Origin: Xestospongia bergquistia
Taxonomy: Eukaryota; Porifera; Demospongiae; Haplosclerida; Petrosiidae
Reading direction: 5' to 3'
NCBI GenBank assembly: GCA_963965975.1
Contig: OZ014419.1
Span: 992,001 to 1,056,000 of the forward strand
Length of the DNA: 64,000 nucleotides
Made by a program: the position numbers and the translations under genes. The notes beneath the pieces are model-generated. The model searched no databases. It was not told the DNA's origin and saw only the letters and a program-made list of their open reading frames with translations. This document shows positions 1 to 10,937 of this stretch, in pieces. Each line of letters opens with the position of its first letter. Position 1 is the first letter of the stretch.

Positions 1-118
1 TACTCAACTCTCTTCTTTTAAATCTCTTATGATAGTACAAACAACACTATATTACTATAAATACTAAAATACTAAGTTAGTTGGTATCAGTAATGGCAGT
101 TGATTTTTAGTTTCATCT

Positions 119-964
119 TCATTTCACATACAGCTCTACTTCTTTAACAAGAATCATTTCATCAGTGTGTCCTCCATCACTGAGTATCCTCACTTCTAGT
201 CTTGAAGTTATTTCAACTGGTATACTACGATAAAACCACGGAGCTCCAACAAGATGACAGCAACCTGAATTCACAGCACAACCTTCACCAGTAAACAATG
301 TTCTAGTTGCTACTGATGAAGCTGTTGCAGTATCAGCTTCAAAGCCACTGTCACACATAAAATCCCATAGAAGAAACAAGGGATGGTTAGGTGTTGCACC
401 ATGACACTCACATGCCTCTGATATAGCCTTCTGTTCTCTACCAACAATATAAGTATACAAATGTTGTCTAGTATTGCTGTCATTGTATGTAATAGAAATA
501 CCATCTATATAGTTTCCATCCAAAGAAGAAGACTGAAATCCATCACATAATCCCTTTTGGTCCACAAGGACGTATCCACGTACTTCTGAATATGGACAAA
601 TGGTATCAATAAACCATGATGCTATTGTTGTATCATTAGGTGTTGTACAATAGCTGTCACCATTTACAGTGTGGTTGACCCACTCACAGGGACAAGGTAC
701 TCCTGAAGTGAAGTTCTCACTGGCTACTTTCATCCATCCTCCTTGAAGATATTCCATATCACAGTAGATTTGTACTGGGGAACCAAGACCACTGCATTGT
801 ATCCAATAATGGCCTGAAAAACCATAACAACCTGGATTGCGTATAAGAATCTCTCTACAAGACTTTCCTGGGTTGTCAATTGAGGAACCATAATGACACA
901 AAGCTGAGGAACATTGAAATAAATATACGTGAATTAAAATGCTAAGTGAATATCTGGTCATCAT
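119..964 (-). CDS. Secreted fibrinogen-like domain protein
   Basis: Single-exon gene of 281 residues. The start is a tandem ATG at 964/961. A hydrophobic N-terminus (SLSILIHVYLFQCSSALC) looks like a signal peptide. The mature part opens with a fibrinogen/fibrillar-collagen C-terminal-like signature: SCREIL, then GHYWI, then VQIYCDMEYLQGGWMKVA at about residues 35-80. It is rich in cysteine and N-glycosylation sequons (NFT, NHT, NDT, NDS). The C-terminal part (FMCDSGFE, then EVELYVK) differs from vertebrate fibrinogen domains, and I do not see the usual calcium-site and GW(Y/F) ending, so this is a divergent member. Likely role: an extracellular recognition or matrix protein; the ligand is unknown. 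I see no intron and no second domain. Confidence 0.75.
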   Translation of the reverse strand: MMTRYSLSILIHVYLFQCSSALCHYGSSIDNPGKSCREILIRNPGCYGFSGHYWIQCSGLGSPVQIYCDMEYLQGGWMKVASENFTSGVPCPCEWVNHTVNGDSYCTTPNDTTIASWFIDTICPYSEVRGYVLVDQKGLCDGFQSSSLDGNYIDGISITYNDSNTRQHLYTYIVGREQKAISEACECHGATPNHPLFLLWDFMCDSGFEADTATASSVATRTLFTGEGCAVNSGCCHLVGAPWFYRSIPVEITSRLEVRILSDGGHTDEMILVKEVELYVK

Positions 965-1478
965 TATCCATTAGTTGCAGGCCTTCACTGCAGCTGTCAA
1001 TTAGAAATGAATTTAACCCTCTGAAGCTATATTTTATATGTACTATTGATATTTAGAAAAAAAATTATTTAGAATTACTCAGGAATAGCTAGGATGTCCT
1101 TTTAGTAGAGAATAATTTAACCCTGTTATAATGGATTAAAATGGGTACACCAAAGTTAGTGGACTACTGGTAGTGGCAGGCTAGCTGGTCAGGAGTGTAA
1201 CAATGGTGATTTGTAACCAGTGGCATTGTAGTCACTAAACTGACTGTGTAACCACCTCCTGTGACCATTATAATCCAGTGAAACTGATTACAATATGTTC
1301 ATTCTAACCAAATGATTAATATGTTGACTTCATTATTGGAAAAGATTCTTTTTATCAATAGATTACAAGATTATAAAGGATGATATGATTTTGGCAAAGA
1401 CATTAATTACAATTATTGATACTTACAAAATCATTACTGAACAACAATAACATAAGAGAAACTGTCCTATGTATAAAC
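965..1478. other. Intergenic, no gene seen
   Basis: About 510 bases of AT-rich sequence between the start of the fibrinogen-like gene and the 3' end of the DUF3504 gene. It should hold the promoter of the former and the 3' UTR of the latter. No clear motif or repeat was recognised. Confidence 0.5.
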
Positions 1479-3014
1479 TCAATTGTTGACATATTGAAAA
1501 ATAGTAGTACCGGCAGGAAGACCATTCTCAGAACTAGGAGGAGGGCAGTGATAACTTAAGTCATCATCATCATCTTCACTGGAATAAATATCGGAGCAGT
1601 TTGTCTCCGTAGGTATAATATGAGGTGGTTCCAACGAACTAGACTGTTCGATAACCTGTGAAGGGGGTCTTTTTGGCGGTATCATGACAACCTGCCAGTG
1701 ACCTTGTTCTAATCCTTGAAGCATGGTCATCACATTTAAGTCGACAGGTGCACTGGGTTGAATGGTCACTCGACAATCACCCATATAAACTTCATGAAAT
1801 GCTGAGGAAGAACTAGCATCATGTCTTTCAGTAATCACAGTTACTTCTGTATTATGAAACAAGAACTCTCCTGAAAATTGTAAAGTAGATGGTTGCTCTC
1901 TACTAGAAGGGGGGACATCTTTAGTTAGTTTCAAACCATTATTCTCTTCAATTTCAGAACTTGTGTCTATTTTAGGTTTCTTACAACTCGGTGGACTTGG
2001 AGATCCTAGTCTACTGATATTTGACTTGTAGCTATGAGTGATTGTACCAGCCATATTTGTTCTACCAGTTTGCTGCAATGATGTTGCTGTATAATGGCCA
2101 ACAAGTCCTGCATTGGCAGCGATACATTTAGTGATTTTATCCAAAGCATTTTTTCCATATGTTCGTTCTGTGTACCATGATTCAATACCACTAGTTATAA
2201 CATGTCCTTTAATTGGCTGCAAATAAAAATGATCCTTCTTCCATGCACCAGACGGGATCTTACTGAAGTAAGTATCTAGTAAGTAAACGTGACATCGTTT
2301 CCCTGATGATGGATCTGACATGATACTTGTGACTTTTTTTCTCTGATTTTGTCTTGAAGGAACAGATGGTAATGAACCTCCTTCTCCTTCTTGGTCACTA
2401 GATGAATCCTCAAAATGAATTCGAACAAACTCGTAACGATCAGGAGATCTTAAGCGTCTGAATTGCGAGAATCGAAGTTGTTGATGTTCTCCGCGACGAA
2501 GCAATAAATTCCTTCCATTATAATAGTAAATAGTGTGTAACAGCTGCAAAGGAGAACAAACACCCAAAACAGACTTAGACCACAAATTGTTTTCGTCTTC
2601 TGGCGTGAAGACATCAAAATGTCGTCTTTCTACACCAAACTCCTCCATGTGTTGGTTCACTTCAACCAGACAATCTCGAAATGCTTTAAAATCATCATTT
2701 CGACGATCAAGAAATCTTAATCTCTCGTGATGCGGATTGTAGACTTTGACATGACGATGGAGGTGACATAACAAAGCATAAAGTGTCCTCGGTTTGTATG
2801 CAGTTCCCTGTCCCTGTTGAAATGAGGTAATGAATCTAATCAGCCAGGGTTGTAACTCGGCAGGAGACACAGCTGTTTGAAGGATGTTGGGAGGACAAGG
2901 TTGGTGTATATGATCTCGATTATATTTGTCAACCCATTCACGCCATATCTTTTGAGACCAACGATCATTACGTTCAGCTTGAGGAGTCCCTGAATCGACT
3001 GTAGTAGAAGACAT
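1479..3014 (-). CDS. Crypton-derived DUF3504 (ZMYM/QRICH1-like) domain protein
   Basis: Uninterrupted reading frame of 511 residues starting MSSTTVDSG. Residues about 20-340 follow the domain shared by the C-termini of ZMYM2/3/4, QRICH1 and KIAA1958, which is known to come from Crypton tyrosine-recombinase transposons. Landmarks are ELQPWLIRFI, YKPRTLYALLCHLHRHV, ENNLWSKSVLGV, TIYYYNGRNLLLRRGEHQQL, FYLQPIKG and WYTERTYGKNALDKI. The stretch that should carry the catalytic HxxR and later Tyr reads GHYTATSLQQTG, so the second Arg is gone and recombination is unlikely. A low-complexity acidic tail (SSEDDDDDL) ends the protein. There are no MYM zinc fingers, so this is a stand-alone domain with a private C-terminal extension (residues about 345-511). 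Likely a nuclear DNA-binding or scaffold protein; its targets are unknown. It could also be a recent Crypton copy, but no flanking repeats were seen. Confidence 0.75.
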   Translation of the reverse strand: MSSTTVDSGTPQAERNDRWSQKIWREWVDKYNRDHIHQPCPPNILQTAVSPAELQPWLIRFITSFQQGQGTAYKPRTLYALLCHLHRHVKVYNPHHERLRFLDRRNDDFKAFRDCLVEVNQHMEEFGVERRHFDVFTPEDENNLWSKSVLGVCSPLQLLHTIYYYNGRNLLLRRGEHQQLRFSQFRRLRSPDRYEFVRIHFEDSSSDQEGEGGSLPSVPSRQNQRKKVTSIMSDPSSGKRCHVYLLDTYFSKIPSGAWKKDHFYLQPIKGHVITSGIESWYTERTYGKNALDKITKCIAANAGLVGHYTATSLQQTGRTNMAGTITHSYKSNISRLGSPSPPSCKKPKIDTSSEIEENNGLKLTKDVPPSSREQPSTLQFSGEFLFHNTEVTVITERHDASSSSAFHEVYMGDCRVTIQPSAPVDLNVMTMLQGLEQGHWQVVMIPPKRPPSQVIEQSSSLEPPHIIPTETNCSDIYSSEDDDDDLSYHCPPPSSENGLPAGTTIFQYVNN

Positions 3015-3464
3015 ACTGTGACGCCACTACCAAATAACAAAAGGCTCCTTTTATGAACTTGATAAGTCGAGAGACAAGAGAATAAATTTAATGTTACATG
3101 TGATAATGACTGGCCACGCCCCTAATGAAATTAATTAGGTATTACCATTAATTAGCATTTTAGGGTTTTTTTTAATTACAAAAATAATTTTCATGTACAC
3201 AACGAGAACACGATTAATAACAGTCGATGAATCATCGTACAAATGATGACTGCTTTATCAACACTGCAATGAAATAGTTGGTCAGTACACGTGAGGTAAA
3301 GAGAGAGCGAGAATAAAGTGAAGACCAGTCATTTAACACGAAAAAAACATCGTATATGTAATCATTTCACATTGTTAACAAAAATAAGATGAAAATGATT
3401 AAAACATGTGTCAAATTAAGAGTTCAATCTATGAGAAAAACAAGAAGTTATAATAACAAATTTA
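3015..3464. other. Intergenic, promoter of the DUF3504 gene
   Basis: About 450 bases between the DUF3504 start and the HDAC 3' end. It contains one CACGTG E-box near 3287. Nothing else was recognised. Confidence 0.4.
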
Positions 3465-6400
3465 TCAAAGACATTTCAGTATATTGAATAATACTAACCT
3501 ATTATTAGTGGGTACTCCTCTAGAACCACTCATCGATAGAGAGGCCAAAGCAGCTACTGTTTCATCACAACGCTCTGCCTCCAAATGTGACATGTTAATC
3601 AGATGCATTGTTTGATGAAGATTGGACCAATAGGGCTCTGAAAGAGAGAGAGAGAGAGAGCATATGATGAGAGATAGTAAGACAAATGCTGACATACTAT
3701 GACAAGCTACTGTCTTTTCCATGCTTGCAACAGCTGTAGCCTGAGGTGTTTGACTAAGAGATGCCGAGTCAAGAGAAGGTAACTAAAAACAGATTCAATT
3801 TGACCAGTTATGTAAAATGATCTCACTGTTTCGCCTAACAATGCTCTCATACTCATTTCAGCAGCTTCACACAAAGACATCAGTTCATATCTGTGATATT
3901 GGACAAGTATATTGTTTTAATAGATGCATGAATGAGGACATGAATGGATCAATAGATGCATGAATGAAGGCATGAATGGATGAATGAATAGTCAATGGAA
4001 TATTGAATAAGACATTACATAACCACATGAATACACAGTTGAGAGATAGAGATGAATGGACAGATGAATAGATACAAGATTTGTCAATGAGAAATGGATG
4101 AATGGTTTAATGGTTGGATCAATAGATGAAAGATGGATACAACTATTATCATCTTACCCGCCTTCCAAAGCCACAGCCACTTTCCCATTAACACAGCTCA
4201 TTAACATGCGAGTTAAATGAGCATAGCCTAGAATAAAATTAATTAATTAGTGGGTGTGGCTATAAAATGTCTACTATATTATAGAGAGAATATTACACAT
4301 AGTTCCAAGGTCCTTTGGATGATCGGACCCAGTATTAAATATGTATCATCTTGTCCTCACATTTTGGTGTAACAGAGTATCCTCCTAGTGTAGAAGGATG
4401 TCCAGTGGTAGAGTTGAATCCAGCTGATACAAGAACAATATCAGGAGAATGGTTTCTAATAATAGGAATAATTATACTCCTATATAAAAAAAATTAGAAT
4501 GAACACAAATAAATAAATTTCATACCTAAAAGCAGCTAAGTACTCAGGATCTCCGAAATTTGACGCTACAAATAACAACATAATAAAAAATCATAACATC
4601 CATCCATCCATCTATCCATCTGACTCTATCCATCCACCTGGTGTCTGTCTAATTTTATCTCTACTAAATCCATCCATCCATCCATCCATTTCACATACGT
4701 GTTGGTCCTTGAAATGTTTGTTTACCACTAAAGGCAATGTTGACATTAAATCCCATACCAGCACCTGAACCAATCTAAGACAACAAAGTAAATTATAATA
4801 ATGGAGTTTGTTAATTGATATTACTAAAACAAACCTCTTCAGGTCTTCCAGTACCAGGAAAGAATGTACCGTTGTCATAGCGATGAATAGAGATATAGAG
4901 AACAGCTGGATTATCATAAAAAATCTGCTGTATTCCATTACCATGATGTATATCCTGAGAGAGAGAGAGATAAAAATAACAATAACAACAACTAATACCA
5001 AGTGTGTAATGCATCCAAGTCATATCCCTAGTTATAACTAATTATAACTAATTATAACTAGTTATGAGTTTACTATAAGCAAGGACTTGTATAATTTGAG
5101 AGAAAGAGAGAGAGAGAGAGAGAGATTGAATTAGACATAACAAATAGTGGGAGGAAGACTAAAGAAAACAAATGGATAGGTTGCCATAGAAACATAGCAT
5201 TCGCTAGTAAAAATCTATTATCACTATCCACAGAGACACCCACACAAATAACAAGTAATCTATTTAGAGACTGTCTGCACCCACACATTGATGCTATCAC
5301 CAACACCTTAACATTGCTTAAGTGTGGGATGCGTGATAACCATATTTAGATGTAACATCAGACTATGTGGGCATATACACCCACACAGAGTACTCTAATT
5401 CAATAAAGAAACATTTTAAAAATGTGTCAATAATATACAAGAGCACTACACACACAGAAAATAAACACACCAGATTTAAAGTATGATTGGTAATGATGAG
5501 AAGATACTTTTAATTGCTACATTTGTAATTTGCTTAGTGATTTGGTGGACATATCCTATTGTTTGGTAATGTCTGTCAACTAATGGCTATGAATATCATT
5601 ATGAAAAACACTGTCACCCACACACGACACATCAAAAGTAATTATTAGACTACTATTTATATAGCCATGTAATATTACATTTCCCAAGAGAGTAACTCAC
5701 ACCCACATAACATTAAAATAAGATTTATTGTTCAAATAAAATGTGGATGACCAGGCTTGTCCGTCCATCCATCCATTTGTCTACTCATCCATCCATCCGT
5801 GTACTCATCCATCCATCCATCTATCTGTGTACTCATCCATTCATCCATCTATCAATACTATTGTCTACCTGTGTTTATCATTCTGTCTTTGATCATAAAT
5901 TATAATTCATTACTTACCCAATCTACAATGGCCACTCTCTTGTTTTTGGTTACCAAAGCTTTGGCAGCTAGTGCAACATTGTTAAAATAACAAAATGCCC
6001 TATACAAAGAAATTATCATTATAAGATATCAGTCAGCAAACAGAAATAATATTAATCATACTTATATACAATATACCTAATATTATAATGCACTATATAT
6101 ATTACATACTATATTGTCTTACATTGCTTGATTAGGAAGAGCATGGTGACCAGGTGGACGGACAAGAGCAAGCCCATTCTGTATAACAAAAAGATAATTT
6201 GCAATGATATAAAAAAGGAGGTACTTAATATGATTCTTAGAGACAGAGTTATGGCTTCTTCAAACATATACACATCACACAGGTGTGTGTTTATGTTTGT
6301 GAGTGTAGGGAGACTCTATCAGTGCTATGTCTCACGGCAATTTTTGTGGTAAAACAAATCATTAATGTTGTGGTATACTATTTGGGTATTATGACCTAAA

Positions 6401-9400
6401 ATTAGTGCTATTAATTACTAATATTATATATATAGTAGATGCCCATTCATTAGAGTCTATCTTGTCCCTATTGCTTTACAACTGCATACGATCAACATTA
6501 ATGCATCACTTACCATAATTTCTCCATTAATTATCTTGTCAGATAATTCTATAACAGAACCTACAGCCTGAGAGAGAAAAAGGGGAGGGGAGGGAAAGTC
6601 TAAGATCTCCATATTCTACAGAGCTTACCATTCTAGCTGCATTAGAAGTGTGTTGGTCATTCCAGTAAGTATCAGTATCAACCTGTAACACATTTAGTTC
6701 ATATACTGATAATACCAACAATAATTAACACATTATATAATAGTAAGAGGGCACTGTATTATAGTACAACTTACCCCAACACCTCCACATGACAGCTGTA
6801 CAAAGGCTCTCATGCCTGCCATATCTATACAACCACAACAGATAGAGTACTAGTACAAATGGCAAACAAACTACTTAACCTTTTTTATCTTGGCTAGTTT
6901 TGAGTTTATTGGGTCTACCATATAACTTGACATGATTTTCACTATGAAGAGACTGTAACTCTGCTAGAGATGCCTTACGTGCTCTTAGACGCTATAAGAG
7001 AGAGAGAGAGAGAGTGAGAGATGTGAAGTAGACTGCTATTTCAAACTTACAGTGCACTTTTGTACAACACCAGTCTCATGAAGACGAGCCCAGATACTCT
7101 GCAATCGACCTGGATGCTCTGGATGTGAGCTACCACAAGTACAATTATGTTTTAACATCATTGTATCATAAACGAGACCAGTTCCTCCAATCAAATGTCC
7201 CTCCTATGATAAAGAAATGTAAACAGAGAGAGAGAGAGAGATCCTCTAGACCTTACCTGTAGTGCAACAGGACTACTGACTACTACATTAGGTGAATTTC
7301 TACCGTTAGTAGACCCAACACTATCGACACTGCTATTAGCTGATAAACTACGGTGAAGCATACTGGGACTAAGGTTGGTCGACTGTGGAAGAGGAGAAGC
7401 CTGTCCCTCTACATCCATACTGTTACCATGACTACCACTGCCGGAAGGAGAATAAGGGAGAGAGAGAGTTTCAGACTTATTTGATACACGGCGGACATTT
7501 TGTTTAGTTTGATTCTGAATAGCAGCTTGGTGTTGTTTTTGAAGCCCCAGTGTTTGCAGGATCAGCATTTGCTGCTGGCGTTGTAATTGCATCAATTGTT
7601 GTTCTTGCATTTGGCGCAACAATGCCTGCTGTCTTTGTAATTGTTGCTGCTGCTCCAAATGCATACCAGCCAGCTGTCTCTGCTGCTCTTCAAACCTCTT
7701 TTTTTCTAGAACAGCCTGTTGCATGACTCTCTGTTGTTGATCAAGATAGTGCTGATACAATTGCTGTTGTTGCATCAGCAGAGCTTGATGTTGGACTTGA
7801 AACTGTCTTAAAAGACTTTCATATTGAGCATTGGTAAGAGGGTCTTTGAGTCCTTGAGGAGCTGACTGACTACCACTAAGAGGGCGATGCTGAGGTAATT
7901 CCGATATGCTTTGAAATCCACTGTCATTACTTGAAAGTGAGGGAGTTGGAGAGGGTGTTGCACTCATTGAACTTGTGGGCGTGGCTGTTGAGGAGGGTGA
8001 GGTGATGAGAGAATTGTTACTGATAGGCCAGAGAGCAATGGGAAACTGAAAAAGTTCAGGCTTGCCTCCGGAAGAGGCAACGAGTTGTTTTTGCTGTTCC
8101 AACAGTTGCAACATCTCCAACTGTTTTTGTTGAAGAGTTTCTAGTTGCTCTTGAGTAGGAATCACAGCCTGAATAGGAGTACCTGTTGTTGTGGAAACAG
8201 TAGGTAGCACCCACGCTGGTGACAATTGTAATGGAGAACCACTGAGAGATGGAAGCTATAGAGCAGACAATTAAAGAGTCTTAAAATTTCAAATAATCAC
8301 CTTTGCAAAGGTAAAATTAGCCGGGGGAGTTGGAGTGGGTGTGTCCTGTTGAGTAGAGCTTCTACCTTCAGTTGAATTTATTGATTCCTATAAAAGGCAA
8401 CATGAGCAGCTGACAGTGATAGAGTGTGTCCTCACATTAGAAGAGTGAGCCGAGTCCATAGCTGTTGGACTGTGTGGATCACCTGACATGGTCCAACCAG
8501 AAACACCAGATACATTATCTATAATGAAAAGAATAGTTACTTAGTTAGAGAGATGTTGGTTACCTAGGCCTCCTACAGAAAGAGTTTTAGTAAGAGCAGA
8601 TTCATTTCGTTTGGGTATTGGACTCATTCTGTGTTGTTTAGGACGTTGTAAACGAGCTTTGGAAGGTTCTGATACTATTTTAAAAAATATGATTGAGATA
8701 ACAATATTACTTGTTAAAACCATATCTTACAAGTTTGTCGAACTTGTAAATGTCTGGGTAGTAATCTTTGAAAATTGTCTTGTATGATAGTTGGGCTGAA
8801 AGAAGGAGAACTATAAAAAGAAAGTAATATTTTCAAAAAAGAAGTGTTTGCTATTTAAGAACTCACGCAGTTGCAGAACGTGATGTAGGATCGATGTCAA
8901 TAGAATGGTTGTCATCAGAGTTTGAAGTGTCACCTGGAAATAGTGAATTAAACAATAATATATTAATATTTAAAAACAAACTATAGTAGGTGTGTCAATC
9001 TTATATATACAAATAATATAAATATATATATAATTATAATTATATTGTTATATATAATATATAATATAACAATATATTTATTATAGAAATCTCTCATTCA
9101 AAAACTACCTATATAGATATTCCAAGAAGTAAAGAATATGGAGTATAGAATACAATTTTACAATTGATCCAATGACAGTTTTTTAAATAAATATAACCAA
9201 TATGCTTTACCACAAAACAATATTTTAGTACATTCATGTTTTAGTCCAGAAACATTAGTTTAAATAATATTAATCTAGTCCAAAGCACTAGATTGAATTT
9301 AACATTACTTGAATGCTATGAATTTAGCTCAAAACATTACTTAAGTTCTATGAATTTAGCTCAAACATTACATAAGTTCTATGAACATAGCCTCAAGTAA

Positions 9401-9756
9401 TATCAAAATGCTATGAATTAGTTTATCAAATAATCATGTTATCCTTGCTTCGATTATAGCAACATGATATGTAGATAGATTACTACTAATAAATAAAATC
9501 ATCTTTTGAGTGTGTTAAGTAAAATGTGTGTGGGTTATGATTTCATTAGGTAGGCCAATAACACCCATGCTTAATTAACTTCTATGGCTTCTTTATGAGG
9601 AATATAACATAATTACTAGTAGTATTGTTGATAAAACTGCCCACCTGTAATTGAGACTATGACCGATGTGTTCCTTGGAGGAATACGAGGAGGGATCATG
9701 TGATTTTGATCCATTGTCTCGCCATCTTCAACTCCTCCCCCAACCACCATCTCCAT
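3465..9756 (-). CDS. HDAC4: Class IIa histone deacetylase (HDAC4/5/7/9 type)
   Basis: Gene of more than a dozen exons. The first coding exon is 9645..9756 ([11 protein letters not shown]), then 8867..8933, about 8750-8811, about 8560-8680 and others; phases agree. The long exon near 7256-8260 encodes the Gln-rich coiled region typical of class IIa enzymes, with a candidate 14-3-3 site ([10 protein letters not shown]). The catalytic domain begins in the exon near 7080-7196 with [20 protein letters not shown], a class IIa hallmark. It then shows [80 protein letters not shown] and [14 protein letters not shown]. Two residues are unusual and are treated as findings: Asn at the third zinc ligand (GFN for GFD) and Tyr where vertebrate class IIa has His (EGGY for EGGH). 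The end of the last exon is uncertain; translation can run to a stop at 3465 or splice on at 3490. Known role of the family: signal-controlled co-repressor of MEF2-type factors, shuttled by 14-3-3. Symbol by homology; it is pro-orthologous to all four vertebrate genes. Confidence 0.92.
3921..4140. repeat. ATGAATGG-type minisatellite in an HDAC intron
   Basis: Degenerate tandem copies of ATGAATGGATGA and ATAGATGCATGAATG variants fill the intron between the last and penultimate catalytic-domain exons. It looks like slippage-derived simple sequence. Confidence 0.7.
4597..4690. repeat. (CATC)n tetranucleotide repeats in an HDAC intron
   Basis: Two CATC tracts (about 4597-4636 and 4669-4690) are separated by unique sequence. 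They are the complement of the GATG-type repeats elsewhere in this gene. Confidence 0.8.
5762..5855. repeat. (CATC)n-rich simple repeat in an HDAC intron
   Basis: Repeated units of the form CATCCATCCATC and GTGTACTCATCC, the third tetranucleotide tract in the same gene. Intronic and non-coding. Confidence 0.8.
8996..9085. repeat. AT-rich imperfect palindrome in HDAC intron 1
   Basis: Almost pure A/T. It includes inverted arms (ATTGTTATA and TATAACAAT) around a TA-rich core near 9043-9075. Likely cruciform-prone simple sequence. Confidence 0.55.
9301..9421. repeat. 32-bp tandem repeat, about 3.8 copies
   Basis: Copies at 9301-9332, 9333-9364, 9365-9396 and a partial one at 9397-9421. The unit carries CTATGAATTTAGCTCAA. 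Later copies diverge at a few positions. It lies in HDAC intron 1 (8934..9644). Confidence 0.85.
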
Positions 9757-10937
9757 GTGTTCTGTATATAAAGAAAATATCCTCTCGTTTTAGAATATCC
9801 ACTATTTACATAACAAATGGCTGCTTCAAACCTTATCAGAGAAGTCTTAGATAAGAAAACCACTAATTTACAATCGTGTCTATGGCAATTTCAGATCCCA
9901 CCTTACACCTCCACATGATAACCAATAATGAGATTTATTGACTGGTTGAAAGATCACTTCCTTGATATTCAAAGCTTATGCAATTCTACTGTTATTGAAG
10001 AATAGATTAAAATTGTAGTTATTTTTCTATATGTATCTACATGTTGCAGGTGCTAATTACATAAGACTATGTTTAGTCAATGTCTAACACTACCATAAGT
10101 TTATGTACCTTAAATACAAAGCAAATTTGAAACGTCCTTTGAAGGAGAAGTGCTACACAACAAAGCAATATTTATTTAAACGTCGGAAATTAGAGAAACA
10201 ACGATGTCACAATACTCTATTGTTTGTCTAATTTCAAGAGAGACGAACATTTTTACAGTCTTACATAAATCTGCCTGCCTACGTAATGAAACCCATACAA
10301 ATGACTCCGCCTACGCATAGTATTATCGAATGACTAGAGTTGGCAAAAACAGGCTCTTCTTACAAAACAGTAGACGAGAGCTATATAAACCGAGTACGTT
10401 GAAGACAGTCAAGATTATATAATACCCACAGATGGCGCAGTTTCTGCGTGGCCAGGACAGGAGTTTTCTTGCGAGACACAATCCCACGCAGAACCTGCAA
10501 AGCATACCAATAATTCAACAACGCCTACGATCAGACGATTTTCGCATCTATCTTTCCAGGTTGCACCTTTTTTGTACAAAAAATAACTTCAGCTAGAAAC
10601 ACAAGAGACAAGCAAATGTTATATATAAATGCACAATACATGTATATCTATCTCCTTTCCTGGACTTCCGCCTAGGGTCACGTTTGATATACATGCATCA
10701 ATGATACAAGGTTTAGGTAGATTCACTGACACTGACCTTCCTGGTCGTCATTCGACATTGTTATTAGAGATCTCTGGCAGGAGATGAGCAATCAAAAGGC
10801 TTAGAGAACACTAGATTTGTGGCTCGATATAAAGCTTGCTTGACTGACTAACAACAATATACGGAATATTTTGCTCGGTCACTCCCGTAAATTATGAAAA
10901 CGCCCACGATTCTGTCAACTTATTATCTGAAGGAATT
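9757..10937. promoter_or_regulatory. Divergent HDAC / DNAJC1 intergenic region
   Basis: About 1.2 kb between two start codons pointing away from each other. It must hold both promoters and any 5' UTR exons. No conserved coding segment, RNA gene or clear motif was recognised; the short frames inside look random. Confidence 0.5.
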
